From Rhodospirillum sp. UBA1311 (lineage in GTDB: Bacteria > Pseudomonadota > Alphaproteobacteria > Rhodospirillales > Rhodospirillaceae), in the NCBI GenBank assembly GCA_002307145.1, contig DBTR01000062.1, positions 2,138-34,450 of the forward strand: a DNA stretch of 32,313 nt, given 5' to 3'. A program made the translations under genes and the position numbers. This document shows positions 23,105-30,386 of this stretch, one piece after another. The first letter of the stretch is position 1, and each line of letters starts with the position of its first letter. The notes under the pieces are model-generated. The model worked only from the letters and a program-made list of their open reading frames with translations. It ran no database searches and was not told the origin of the DNA.

Positions 23105-23574
23105 CCACGCGGCTCGCCATCGTGCCCCGGCCCGAAGCCGAAGACCTCGGCCGCCCGGCCTTGAAGATCGCCTTCGCCACCGGCGACCGCCGCCATGTCG
23201 ACCAGCATTTCGGCTCGGCCGACTCCTTCGTGATGTACGCCGTCGGCGCGAACGGCCACGCCTTCGTCGAGGCGGTGCGCTTCGCCTCCGCCCTCCAGGA
23301 CGGCAACGAGGACAAGCTCGCCGAACGCATGAACGCCCTCGAAGGCTGTGCGGCAGTCTATGTTCAGGCGGTGGGAAGTTCGGCGATTCAACGCCTTCTC
23401 GGCATGGGCGTGCAGCCGATCAAGGTGATGCCCGGAACCCCGATCGCCGACGCGCTGAAGGCGGTCCGGCGCGAGATCGCCGCCGCCACCACGCCGTGGA
23501 TTGCGCGCGCGCTCAGAATCCACAAGGATCCTTCCCGTTTCGAAGCCATGTCTGCGGAGGATTGGGATGAGTGA
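23101..23574 (+). CDS. nifX: FeMo-co carrier protein NifX
   Basis: 157 residues. NifX binds NifB-co and other cofactor precursors and passes them to NifEN. The NifX/NafY fold signature is IAFATGDRRHVDQHFGSADSF with His36 in the HFGSA motif, and the C-terminal part holds VQPIKVMPGTPI. A short N-terminal extension precedes the domain. The ATG overlaps the nifN stop (ATGA), and the rseC-like gene starts 8 bp before the nifX end. Confidence 0.95.
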   Translation: MTTRLAIVPRPEAEDLGRPALKIAFATGDRRHVDQHFGSADSFVMYAVGANGHAFVEAVRFASALQDGNEDKLAERMNALEGCAAVYVQAVGSSAIQRLLGMGVQPIKVMPGTPIADALKAVRREIAAATTPWIARALRIHKDPSRFEAMSAEDWDE

Positions 23575-24067
23575 CGGGAAGGAGCCACCACCGGGGCGCC
23601 ATGATGCCCCGGTGGTGGAACGTCTGGTGCGGGTGGATGCGATCGAGGGCGAAAACGCCTGGGTTCTCGCCGACCGCGTGGGTGGCTGTGGCGGCTGCTC
23701 GGAAAAGGGTGGCTGCGGCCATGCCGCGCTGATGGGGGAAGCCCCGCCGATGCGGCTCAGGATTGCCAACCGCCTCGACGCCGAACCCGGCGAATGGGTG
23801 GTGCTGGGGATGGCGTCGGGCTCGCTGCTGGGATCGCTGATGCTTGCCTATGGCCTGCCGCTCGGAGGCTTCATCGCGGGCGCGGTGCTCGGCTCGCTCG
23901 CGAACCCACTCGCCGCGATGCTGGGCGGCGCGGCGGGCCTCGGCCTGATGCTGCTGCTCTGCCGCCGGATCTTCCGCGCCCGGGCGGTGGCGGGGGAAGC
24001 GCCCGCCGAGCCGAGAATGTTGCGTTTCGCGCCGCCGCCGGTGCGCGACGGCTGCACCAAGACCTGA
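23567..24067 (+). CDS. RseC/MucC (SoxR-reducing) family protein
   Basis: 166 residues. An N-terminal cytoplasmic part (VERLVRVDAIEGENAWVLAD) with the cysteine cluster GGCGGCSEKGGCGHAAL is followed by two predicted membrane segments (about 85-107 and 111-135) and a short tail. This is the RseC pattern: a CGGC-SEKGGCG cysteine box plus two helices. In other bacteria RseC acts with the Rsx/Rnf complex. The ATG overlaps the nifX end, so it belongs to the nif operon, where it may help Rnf-driven electron flow to nitrogenase ferredoxins, which is inference. Confidence 0.82.
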   Translation: MSDGKEPPPGRHDAPVVERLVRVDAIEGENAWVLADRVGGCGGCSEKGGCGHAALMGEAPPMRLRIANRLDAEPGEWVVLGMASGSLLGSLMLAYGLPLGGFIAGAVLGSLANPLAAMLGGAAGLGLMLLLCRRIFRARAVAGEAPAEPRMLRFAPPPVRDGCTKT

Positions 24068-24088
24068 CACTCGAAAGGGAGGATGCCC

Positions 24089-24565
24089 ATGGTTGCCATC
24101 GATGACTGCGTGATCGCCGCCGACGATCCGGTGCTCACCACCGCGTTCGCCCACGAAATGCTGCGTCAGATGCGCGCCATCGACCGCTATGGACTCCAGG
24201 ACGGCTGGGCGCCGCACAAGATTCTCGACCCGTTCGTGCTGACGATCGAGCGCCGCCGACAGATGCCGGTGATCGGCGACCCCGACGAGGAGGTCACCGC
24301 CCGGGTGCGCGCGTTCTTCAACGGCATCGCCGCGATGATCGAGCAGGAATGCGGTCTGATCGCCGTGCCCCTGGTCTCGGTCACCCACGAGGGCTTCGGC
24401 CGCGCGCTGATTACCGTCGGCAAGCTGGTGGTGATGGACCGCACCCTGCGCGACATCCACCGCTTCGGCTTCCTCAGCCTGTCGAAGATGAAGGACGAGG
24501 CGGACAAACATCTCTCCGTCGCGCTCAACCTGATCGGCCTCTATCCCGCCGTCGCGGGACTCTGA
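24089..24565 (+). CDS. NifX-associated nitrogen fixation protein (DUF269)
   Basis: 158 residues of the DUF269/NifX-associated family, nearly always encoded next to nifX. Conserved parts include RQMRAIDRYGLQDGW, HKILDPFVLTIERRR, ALITVGKLVVMDRTLRDIHRFGF and KMKDEADKHL. Its biochemical job is unknown but probably lies in FeMo-co synthesis or ferredoxin-linked steps, as fdxB follows 19 bp later. The ATG at 24089 has GGAGG 6 nt upstream; the ATG at 24083 directly abuts the RBS and is less likely. Confidence 0.92.
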   Translation: MVAIDDCVIAADDPVLTTAFAHEMLRQMRAIDRYGLQDGWAPHKILDPFVLTIERRRQMPVIGDPDEEVTARVRAFFNGIAAMIEQECGLIAVPLVSVTHEGFGRALITVGKLVVMDRTLRDIHRFGFLSLSKMKDEADKHLSVALNLIGLYPAVAGL

Positions 24566-24584
24566 CCACGAAAGGACCAAGCCC

Positions 24585-24866
24585 ATGGCCAACATCACCA
24601 GCACCACCCGCGGCGGCAAGCCGTGGGAACCCCAATTCATCACCGCCATCGACCAGAAGCTCTGCATCGGTTGCGGCCGCTGCTTCAAGACCTGCGCTCG
24701 CGCCGTGCTCGATCTGGTCGAGCGCGAACTCGACGATGACGACGATGGCGACGACGACCAGGCGATGGTGATGAGCGTCAAGGACGCGATGGACTGTATC
24801 GGATGCGAAGCCTGCTCCAACGTCTGCTCGAAGAAGGCGATCAGCCACGCTCCGGCGGCGCTGTAG
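24585..24866 (+). CDS. fdxB: Ferredoxin III, nif-specific 2[4Fe-4S]
   Basis: 93 residues. Cluster motifs are C27-X2-C30-X2-C33-X3-C37 and C71-X2-C74-X2-C77-X3-C81. They are separated by a long linker with an Asp-rich run (50-58), as in FdxB/ferredoxin III of other diazotrophs. It likely donates electrons to nitrogenase assembly or reductase. AAAGGA lies upstream of the ATG. It ends the tight nifE-fdxB series. Confidence 0.93.
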   Translation: MANITSTTRGGKPWEPQFITAIDQKLCIGCGRCFKTCARAVLDLVERELDDDDDGDDDQAMVMSVKDAMDCIGCEACSNVCSKKAISHAPAAL

Positions 24867-24936
24867 TTTCCGCCTGTATGGCCGTGGCGTCGGCGCGTAA
24901 GCTGCGGCCCCGAGGGTTGTGGCAATGGAGACGGCG

Positions 24937-25971
24937 ATGAAGCGCGTATGGGTGGCGGCGGTGCTGCTGGTGTTGAGCGGCTGCGGCGACAAGGGTACCG
25001 AAACCAAGTCCTCCGAATACGTGTTCGGCACTCTCGTCGACGTCACCGTGCGCGGTGTCTCGGCCGAAACCGCCAATGCTGCGATCGCCGACTTGAGCGA
25101 AGGCTTCCGCCGCATGCACACCGATTGGCATGCCTGGAAGCCGGGCGGCGAACTGATGCGGGTCAATTCCGCCTGCAAGACTGGCGAAGCCATCGAAATC
25201 AGCGATTTCACCCTGCCGCTGATCAAGGATGCGCAAGCCTATTATGAGCTGAGCGACGGCCTGTTCAACGCCGCCGTCGGCGAGATCGTTGGCGCCTGGG
25301 GCTTCCACGCCGACGAACCGCCGAAAGGCCGGATGCCGCCCTTCGACGAGATCAACCGGCTCGCCGCGCAGCACCCCGCGATGACCGACGTCCATGTCGA
25401 TGGCCATACCGTGACCTGTACCAATTCGGCGGTCGGCCTCGACTTCGGCGGCTTCGCCAAGGGCGCGGCGGTGGACTGGGCGCTCCATACCCTCAAATCC
25501 AAGGGTATCGCCAACGCGGTGATCAGCGCGGGCGGCAACGTCGGCACCATGGGCAGCCATGGCGACCGCCCCTGGCGCATCGGCATCCGCGACCCGAAAA
25601 CCTGGGGCGTGATCGCCTCGGTCGACGTCGCGGCGAACGAAAGCGTCTACACCAGCGGCAACTACGAACGCTTCCGCGAACACGACGGCGTCCGTTACTC
25701 CCACATCATCGACCCGCGCACCGGCTGGCCGGTTCAGCACGTTCTCTCCACCACCGTGATCACCACCGACAACGGCAGCCTCGCCGATGCCGCCTCCACC
25801 GCTCTCACCGTCGCCGGGCCCGACGACTGGCCACGCATCGCCAAACGCATGGGGATCGACACCGCCATGCTCGTCGATGACGCCGGACATCTCTACGTCA
25901 CCCCGAAAATGGCCGAACGCCTGATCTTCGACGGGCCGAAGCCGGAGCTTGTCGTGCGCGAGGTTAAGTAG
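24937..25971 (+). CDS. apbE: FAD:protein FMN transferase (ApbE), lipoprotein
   Basis: 344 residues. It attaches FMN covalently to Thr in flavoproteins such as RnfG, RnfD and NqrC in the periplasm. The lipobox LSGC near residue 15 gives an anchored periplasmic enzyme. Family segments include DWHAWKPGGELMRVN, LDFGGFAKGAAVD, AVISAGGNV, YSHIIDPRTGWPV and ADAASTALTV. Start ATG 24937 has GGAG 6 nt upstream. It follows fdxB after 70 bp in the same direction, which hints at a link to an Rnf complex serving nitrogenase. The rnf genes are not in this window. Confidence 0.92.
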   Translation: MKRVWVAAVLLVLSGCGDKGTETKSSEYVFGTLVDVTVRGVSAETANAAIADLSEGFRRMHTDWHAWKPGGELMRVNSACKTGEAIEISDFTLPLIKDAQAYYELSDGLFNAAVGEIVGAWGFHADEPPKGRMPPFDEINRLAAQHPAMTDVHVDGHTVTCTNSAVGLDFGGFAKGAAVDWALHTLKSKGIANAVISAGGNVGTMGSHGDRPWRIGIRDPKTWGVIASVDVAANESVYTSGNYERFREHDGVRYSHIIDPRTGWPVQHVLSTTVITTDNGSLADAASTALTVAGPDDWPRIAKRMGIDTAMLVDDAGHLYVTPKMAERLIFDGPKPELVVREVK

Positions 25972-25976
25972 GGTTC

Positions 25977-25992
25977 TGTCGGGTTTGCGACA
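25977..25992 (+). promoter_or_regulatory. NifA upstream activator site (for the iscA-like gene)
   Basis: TGTCGGGTTTGCGACA fits TGT-N10-ACA exactly. It begins 6 bp after the apbE stop codon and lies 195 bp upstream of the -24 element, with the repeat copy C in between. Confidence 0.75.
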
Positions 25993-26003
25993 GCGGAGGG
26001 ATG

Positions 26004-26180
26004 CGGGGCTGCCGCCCCGGGCCCCGCTTGGGGCGATGCCCCAAACTCCCTTTTATTTTTTACGCGCGAAGCGAAATAAATCCATCTTTATCAATGCGTT
26101 GATGATTCCGCTTCGCGGGTAAAACCAAAGGGATCAAAGGACCCAAGGCCCTTTGCGGGGTCCAGGGGCAGCGCTCCTGG
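26004..26180. repeat. Multi-hairpin inverted-repeat element, copy C
   Basis: Hairpins are CGGGGC-TGCC-GCCCCG (26004-26019) and TTGGGGC-GAT-GCCCCAA (26028-26044). The core has TTTTTTACGCGCGAAGCG and, in inverted form, CGCTTCGCGGGTAAAACC. The right side has CAAAGG/CCTTTG and an imperfect CCAGG/CCTGG stem (26162-26180). It separates a NifA site from its sigma-54 promoter. No gene is present between 25972 and 26234. Confidence 0.78.
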
Positions 26181-26187
26181 CCTCCTG

Positions 26188-26203
26188 TGGCACGAGCGAT
26201 GCA
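26188..26203 (+). promoter_or_regulatory. Sigma-54 promoter of the iscA-nifU unit
   Basis: TGGCACGAGCGATGCA has a perfect TGGCACG -24 element and the exact GG-N10-GC spacing; the -12 region reads ATGCA rather than TTGCA. The ATG is 31 bp downstream. Confidence 0.75.
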
Positions 26204-26234
26204 CTGCTCTCGATCTCGGATGATGGAGGGCCAC

Positions 26235-26576
26235 ATGATCGTTCTGACCGACGCCGCCCGCGATAAGATCGCCGAACTGCTCGATGGGATGCCCGATGGC
26301 GGCATTCGCATCGTCGCCATTCTCGGCGGCTGCGCCGGGATCCGCTACATGCTGAGTTATGCCGAGGCGAGCGCCAAGGGCGACACGATCGTCCGCGACG
26401 GTGGCGCGGCGGTGTTCCTCGACCCCGGCAGCGCCGCGAGCCTCGCGGGCACGGTGGTGGACTTCGTCACCGGTGCCGGTGGCGGCGGCTTCACTTTCGC
26501 CAATCCCAACGCCGTCGGCCGCTGCTCCTGCGGCGACCCCAACGCCGCCTGCGCCAGCCAGCGCGGCGCGGCCTGA
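26235..26576 (+). CDS. iscA: A-type Fe-S carrier (nif IscA/HesB family)
   Basis: 113 residues. It carries Fe-S clusters or iron to nitrogenase proteins. The three conserved cysteines are Cys33 (GGCAGIRY), Cys97 and Cys99 (GRCSCG), close to positions 35, 99 and 101 in E. coli IscA; an extra Cys106 is near the end. The ATG at 26235 follows GGAGGG at 26225-26230. It is first in a NifA/sigma-54 unit with the NifU-C gene 13 bp downstream, so it is probably the nif-specific IscA (NifIscA); the symbol marks the family. Confidence 0.92.
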   Translation: MIVLTDAARDKIAELLDGMPDGGIRIVAILGGCAGIRYMLSYAEASAKGDTIVRDGGAAVFLDPGSAASLAGTVVDFVTGAGGGGFTFANPNAVGRCSCGDPNAACASQRGAA

Positions 26577-26589
26577 GGGGAGAGCCGCC

Positions 26590-26901
26590 ATGACCGTATT
26601 CGCCGCCGCCGTTCCCGGAATTGCCGACGCAGCGAGGCCGATGATGCTCGACGACCCCGACCGTATCGCCCTGATCGAGAAAACCCTCGAAGACATCCGC
26701 CCGCGCATCATCCGCGACGGCGGCGACCTCAAACTCGTCGCGGTGCGCGGCAAGGACATCTACGTCAAGATGAGCGGCGCCTGCGTCGGCTGCCAACTCG
26801 CCGCGATGACCCTCGGCGGCATCCAGCAGCGCCTGATGGCTGCCCTCCGCACCATCGTCCGGGTGCTGCCCGCCGAGTTGTTGAAAGAGGACGTGGAGTA
26901 A
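26590..26901 (+). CDS. nifU: NifU C-terminal (Nfu) domain protein
   Basis: 103 residues. Only the Nfu-type C-terminal domain of NifU is present: IRPRIIRDGGDLKLVAV, then Cys65-X2-Cys68 in SGACVGCQLAAMTLGGIQ. The IscU-like scaffold and central [2Fe-2S] domains of full NifU (about 300 residues) are missing. There is no trace of them upstream, where the iscA gene lies, so this is a short form rather than a truncation in place. Nfu domains hold a [4Fe-4S] cluster at a dimer interface. It sits between the A-type carrier and nifS. Confidence 0.9.
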   Translation: MTVFAAAVPGIADAARPMMLDDPDRIALIEKTLEDIRPRIIRDGGDLKLVAVRGKDIYVKMSGACVGCQLAAMTLGGIQQRLMAALRTIVRVLPAELLKEDVE

Positions 26902-26905
26902 AGGT

Positions 26906-27074
26906 GCGGGCTCTGCCCGCGCCCGCGAGGGGACTCGTCCCCTCGACCCCGTAACCTGGTTTTTCGCGCGTCAGCGCAATCGACCCATTCGGCCACCGCA
27001 CGGCTTTATCGCGCTTCGCGCAAGTTAAGGGATCCAAGGGCCCGAGGCCCTTGGCGGGTGTGGGCAGAGCCCAC
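26906..27074. repeat. Multi-hairpin inverted-repeat element, copy D (nifU-nifS gap)
   Basis: Hairpins in order: GCGGGC-TCT-GCCCGC (26906-26920), CGAGGGGAC-TC-GTCCCCTCG (26926-26945), CCAAGGGCC-CGA-GGCCCTTGG (27034-27054) and GTGGGC-AGA-GCCCAC (27060-27074). The core has GGTTTTTCGCGCG and CGCTTCGCGCAAG. It is the clearest four-hairpin copy. It separates nifU from nifS by 200 bp, the only contents of which are the repeat and the nifS ribosome site. Confidence 0.8.
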
Positions 27075-27101
27075 GAACCTTCCACCGCAGGAGGCTTCGC
27101 G

Positions 27102-28271
27102 ATGATCTATCTCGACAACAATGCGACGACCCGGGTGGACCCGCGCGTGGTTCAGGCGATGTTGCCGTATTTCACCGAGGCGTTCGGCAATCCGTCGTCG
27201 CGGCATGGGGCCGGGCATGACGCGGCGATGGCGGTACGGGCGGCGCGGCGGCAGGTTCAGGTTTTGCTGGGCGCGGCGTTCGAGTCCGAGGTGCTGTTCA
27301 CCTCGTGCGGAACCGAGGCGGATGCGACCGCGATTCTGGCGGCGGTGCGGGCGCATCCGGTACGGCGCGAGGTGGTGATTTCGGCGGTCGAGCACGCGGC
27401 GGTTCTGGCGGTGTGCCGGGACCTGGAGAAGGAAGGCTATCGGATTCACGAGATTCCGGTGGACGCTTCGGGCCGGTTGGACGTTGCGGCCTATCGCGCG
27501 GCGATCTCTCCCCGGGTGGCGGTGGCGTCGGTGATGTGGGCGAACAACGAGACCGGCGCAGTGTTTCCGGTGGCGGAGTTGGCCAATATCGCGCATGCGG
27601 CGGGAGTGTTGTTCCATACCGATGCGGTGCAGGCGGCGGGCAAGGTCGAATTGAACGTGAAAGGTACGGACATCGACATGCTTTCGATCTCCGGCCATAA
27701 GCTCCACGCGCCGAAGGGAATCGGTGCTTTATACCTGCGCCAGGGTACCCGTTTCCGACCGCTGCTGCGCGGCGGTCACCAGGAAAAGGGTCGCCGCGCC
27801 GGGACCGAGAACGTTCCCGCGATCGTCGCCCTGGGCGCGGCGGCGGAGATCGCGCGGCAGTCCTTCCGCACCGAGACCGAGACCGTCGCGGCGCTGCGCG
27901 ACGCGCTCCAGGCGGAACTGCTGGCGCGGGTGCCGGACTGCCGGGTTCTGGCGGCGAATGCTCCGCGCCTCGCCAACACTCTCGCGATGGTCTTCGTCGG
28001 GATCGAGGGCGAGGCGATGCTGGCGCACCTCGACCGCGCCGGGATTGCAGCTTCGGGTGGCTCGGCCTGCAATGCGGGTGCGATGGCCGCTTCGCATGTG
28101 CCGCTCGCGATGGGGCTCACGCCCGCCGAGGCGCGCGGGATGATTCGATTCTCCCTGTCGCGCGAGACCACCGCCGTCGACCTCGCCCAGGCGGCGGATG
28201 CCGTCGCCGCGATTGCCGAGCGCTTGCGGGCGCCGGTCGCACCGCGTCGGCGCGGTGGTGCCTACGTCTAA
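27102..28271 (+). CDS. nifS: Nitrogenase cysteine desulfurase NifS
   Basis: 389 residues. PLP enzyme that releases sulfur from cysteine for Fe-S and FeMo-co assembly. It starts MIYLDNNATTRVDP; the PLP Lys is K200 in SISGHKLHAPKG, the active Cys is C323 in SGGSACNAG, and EHAA (97-100) holds the conserved His. Group I NifS/IscS type by layout. GCAGGAGG lies 8 nt before the ATG. It is probably expressed by read-through from the iscA-nifU promoter across the repeat, since no promoter was seen in the gap. Confidence 0.96.
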   Translation: MIYLDNNATTRVDPRVVQAMLPYFTEAFGNPSSRHGAGHDAAMAVRAARRQVQVLLGAAFESEVLFTSCGTEADATAILAAVRAHPVRREVVISAVEHAAVLAVCRDLEKEGYRIHEIPVDASGRLDVAAYRAAISPRVAVASVMWANNETGAVFPVAELANIAHAAGVLFHTDAVQAAGKVELNVKGTDIDMLSISGHKLHAPKGIGALYLRQGTRFRPLLRGGHQEKGRRAGTENVPAIVALGAAAEIARQSFRTETETVAALRDALQAELLARVPDCRVLAANAPRLANTLAMVFVGIEGEAMLAHLDRAGIAASGGSACNAGAMAASHVPLAMGLTPAEARGMIRFSLSRETTAVDLAQAADAVAAIAERLRAPVAPRRRGGAYV

Positions 28272-28309
28272 GGCACCTCGACCTGCGCTACCGCACGGAT
28301 TTCGGGCGT

Positions 28310-28325
28310 TGTCGCAAAGCCGACA
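28310..28325 (+). promoter_or_regulatory. NifA upstream activator site (nifV)
   Basis: TGTCGCAAAGCCGACA is an exact TGT-N10-ACA match, 54 bp upstream of the -24 element. Confidence 0.85.
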
Positions 28326-28379
28326 GACCGGACGCGCGACAGCGCGCGGAAGCGGCGGGATTTCCCGGGATTTCAGCGA

Positions 28380-28395
28380 TGGCACGGGGGTTGCT
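28380..28395 (+). promoter_or_regulatory. Sigma-54 promoter of nifVWZM operon
   Basis: TGGCACGGGGGTTGCT is a perfect consensus match for both -24 and -12 with GG-N10-GC spacing. The nifV ATG is 36 bp downstream. Confidence 0.92.
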
Positions 28396-28430
28396 CCGCC
28401 TCAGTCAGGAATCGACGGAGGGTCCTTGGG

Positions 28431-29582
28431 ATGACGCGTTCGGTTGGCAGGTTCGGCATCAACGACACCACGTTGCGCGACGGCGAGCAGTCGGCTGGCG
28501 TGGCTTTCTCCTTCGAGGAGAAGATCATGATCGCGCAGATGCTCGACTGCATCGGCGTGCCGGAAATGGAAATCGGCATCCCCGCAATGGGCCCGGAGGA
28601 GCGCGACGCGATCCGCACCATCGCTTCGCTCGGTTTGAAGGCCGAGCTGATGGTCTGGTGCCGGATGTGCGACTCCGATCTTCGCGCCGCCGCGGCGCTC
28701 GACGTCAACTTCCTCGATCTTTCGATCTCGGTCTCCGACCAGCACATCACCCGGAAGCTCAAGCGCGATCGCGCCTGGGTGCTCCGGACCATCGGCGAGA
28801 TGGTGCCGAAGGCGCTCGATCGGGGCTTCTCGGTGTGCATCGGCGGCGAGGATTCCTCCCGCGCCGACCCCGACTTTCTCTGCCAAGTGTTGGAAGTCGC
28901 CGAAAAGGCGGGTGCGCGGCGCTACCGCTTCGCCGACACCCTCGGGATCCTCGAACCCTTCGGCACCCGCGCGGTGTTCGAGACCCTGCGCGCCAGCTCC
29001 GGCATCGAACTGGAAATGCACGCCCACGACGATTTGGGCCTCGCGACCGCGAACACTATTGCGGCGGCCTTGGGTGGCGCGACCCATGCCAACACCACCG
29101 TGCACGGACTCGGCGAGCGCGCGGGCAACGCGGCGCTCGAAGAGGTGGCCATGGGCCTCTCGCGCCTGCACGGCTATGACACAGGCATCGACATGAGCCG
29201 CTACATGGAGGTCTCCCGTCTCGTCGCCACCGCCTCGGGGCGGCCGGTGCCGTGGAACAAGAGCCTGGTCGGCGAGGGCGCGTTCGCCCACGAAGCCGGC
29301 ATCCATGTCGACGGACTGATCAAGGACCCGCTGAACTACCAGGCGATCGATCCGGCGGAACTCGGCCTCAGCCATCGCTTCGTGCTCGGCAAGCACTCGG
29401 GCGCGGCGGCGGTGAGCGCGGCTTACGACCGCCTCGGCATCGACCTCTCGCCGCTGCAGGCGCAGGCGATCCTCGCCCAGGTGCGCAGCTTCGCGGTGCG
29501 AACCAAGTCGACGCCGGTCGAGGCCGATCTCTTGCAGTTCTATCGGGCGGTGGAAATCACCACCCCGCAGGCAGCTGAATGA
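28431..29582 (+). CDS. nifV: Homocitrate synthase
   Basis: 383 residues. It condenses acetyl-CoA and 2-oxoglutarate to homocitrate, the organic ligand of FeMo-co. DRE-TIM barrel motifs: INDTTLRDGEQSAGV near the N-terminus, metal-binding HAHDDLG, HTT-like ANTTVHGLGERAGNA and HEAGIHVDG in the C-terminal region. GGAGGG lies 8 nt upstream of the ATG. First gene of a NifA/sigma-54 operon with nifW, nifZ and nifM. Confidence 0.96.
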   Translation: MTRSVGRFGINDTTLRDGEQSAGVAFSFEEKIMIAQMLDCIGVPEMEIGIPAMGPEERDAIRTIASLGLKAELMVWCRMCDSDLRAAAALDVNFLDLSISVSDQHITRKLKRDRAWVLRTIGEMVPKALDRGFSVCIGGEDSSRADPDFLCQVLEVAEKAGARRYRFADTLGILEPFGTRAVFETLRASSGIELEMHAHDDLGLATANTIAAALGGATHANTTVHGLGERAGNAALEEVAMGLSRLHGYDTGIDMSRYMEVSRLVATASGRPVPWNKSLVGEGAFAHEAGIHVDGLIKDPLNYQAIDPAELGLSHRFVLGKHSGAAAVSAAYDRLGIDLSPLQAQAILAQVRSFAVRTKSTPVEADLLQFYRAVEITTPQAAE

Positions 29583-29593
29583 TGGAGGGTGCG

Positions 29594-29911
29594 ATGAGCG
29601 ACGATTGGGAAGACACGATGTACGAGCTCGAATCCGCAGAGGACTTCTTTGCGTTCTTCGGCGTCGAATTCGACCCGCACCTGGTCCGGGTCAACCGCCT
29701 GCACATTCTCCAGCGCTTCCACGACAATCTCGCGCTGGTCGCAATGCCCGAAGCGCCTGCCGACCGCTTCCAGGCCTATGCCGCGCAGCTCGCTGCGGCG
29801 CACGCCGACTTCGCCCAGTCGACGCCGAAGCAGGAAAAGATCTTCCGGGTATTCCAGTCGCTGCCCGACGAGCCCGCTTTCGTGCCGCTCGCCAACCTGA
29901 CCCGTCATTGA
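29594..29911 (+). CDS. nifW: Nitrogenase-stabilising protein NifW
   Basis: 105 residues of the NifW family, with LESAEDFFAFFGVEFDP near the N-terminus and KIFRVFQSLPDE near the C-terminus. It protects or matures the MoFe protein, probably against oxygen. The ATG at 29594 is preceded by GGAGGG; an earlier in-frame ATG (29579) overlaps nifV and is less likely. It lies between nifV and nifZ. Confidence 0.94.
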   Translation: MSDDWEDTMYELESAEDFFAFFGVEFDPHLVRVNRLHILQRFHDNLALVAMPEAPADRFQAYAAQLAAAHADFAQSTPKQEKIFRVFQSLPDEPAFVPLANLTRH

Positions 29912-29924
29912 TGGGCGATCGCCG

Positions 29925-30386
29925 ATGCTGATGGATGCGAGATACGAGTTCGGCGACGCGGTGCGGGTGATCCGCAACATCCGCAACGACGGCACCTTCC
30001 CCGGTCGTCACACCGGCGAACTCCTGGTGCGCTGCGGCCGCGTCGGCTACGTCAAGGACATGGGCGTATTCCTCCAGGATCAGGTGATCTATTCCGTCCA
30101 CTTCGTCGACATCAACCGAGTCGTCGGCTGCCGCGAACAGGAATTGATCGCCGCCGACGCGCCTTGGGTCGAGAGCGCGTTCGATCATCGCGATCAGGTG
30201 ATGTCCACCAAGGCCCTGACGGTGGATGGAGAAACCGTCGTCGCGATCGGCGAAACCGGCGAAGTGGTGCAAGTTATTCGCGACGCCCCGGATGGGGTTG
30301 TCTACCATGTCACGTTCGCGGCGGGGGTCTACGCGGTGCCGGAGACGGCGCTTGCGGCGCACGAACTGAAAGAGGATGGGGAATGA
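29925..30386 (+). CDS. nifZ: NifZ family protein
   Basis: 153 residues. It acts in P-cluster maturation of the MoFe protein. The N-terminal half shows the family pattern FGDAVRVIRNIRNDGTFPG and VGYVKDMGVFLQDQVIYSVHF. A second, related beta-rich half follows (GETVVAIGETGEVVQVIRD ... YHVTFAAGVYAVPE), so the protein looks like two similar modules. An ATG at 29931 in the same frame is a possible alternative start. It overlaps nifM by an ATGA. Confidence 0.93.
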   Translation: MLMDARYEFGDAVRVIRNIRNDGTFPGRHTGELLVRCGRVGYVKDMGVFLQDQVIYSVHFVDINRVVGCREQELIAADAPWVESAFDHRDQVMSTKALTVDGETVVAIGETGEVVQVIRDAPDGVVYHVTFAAGVYAVPETALAAHELKEDGE

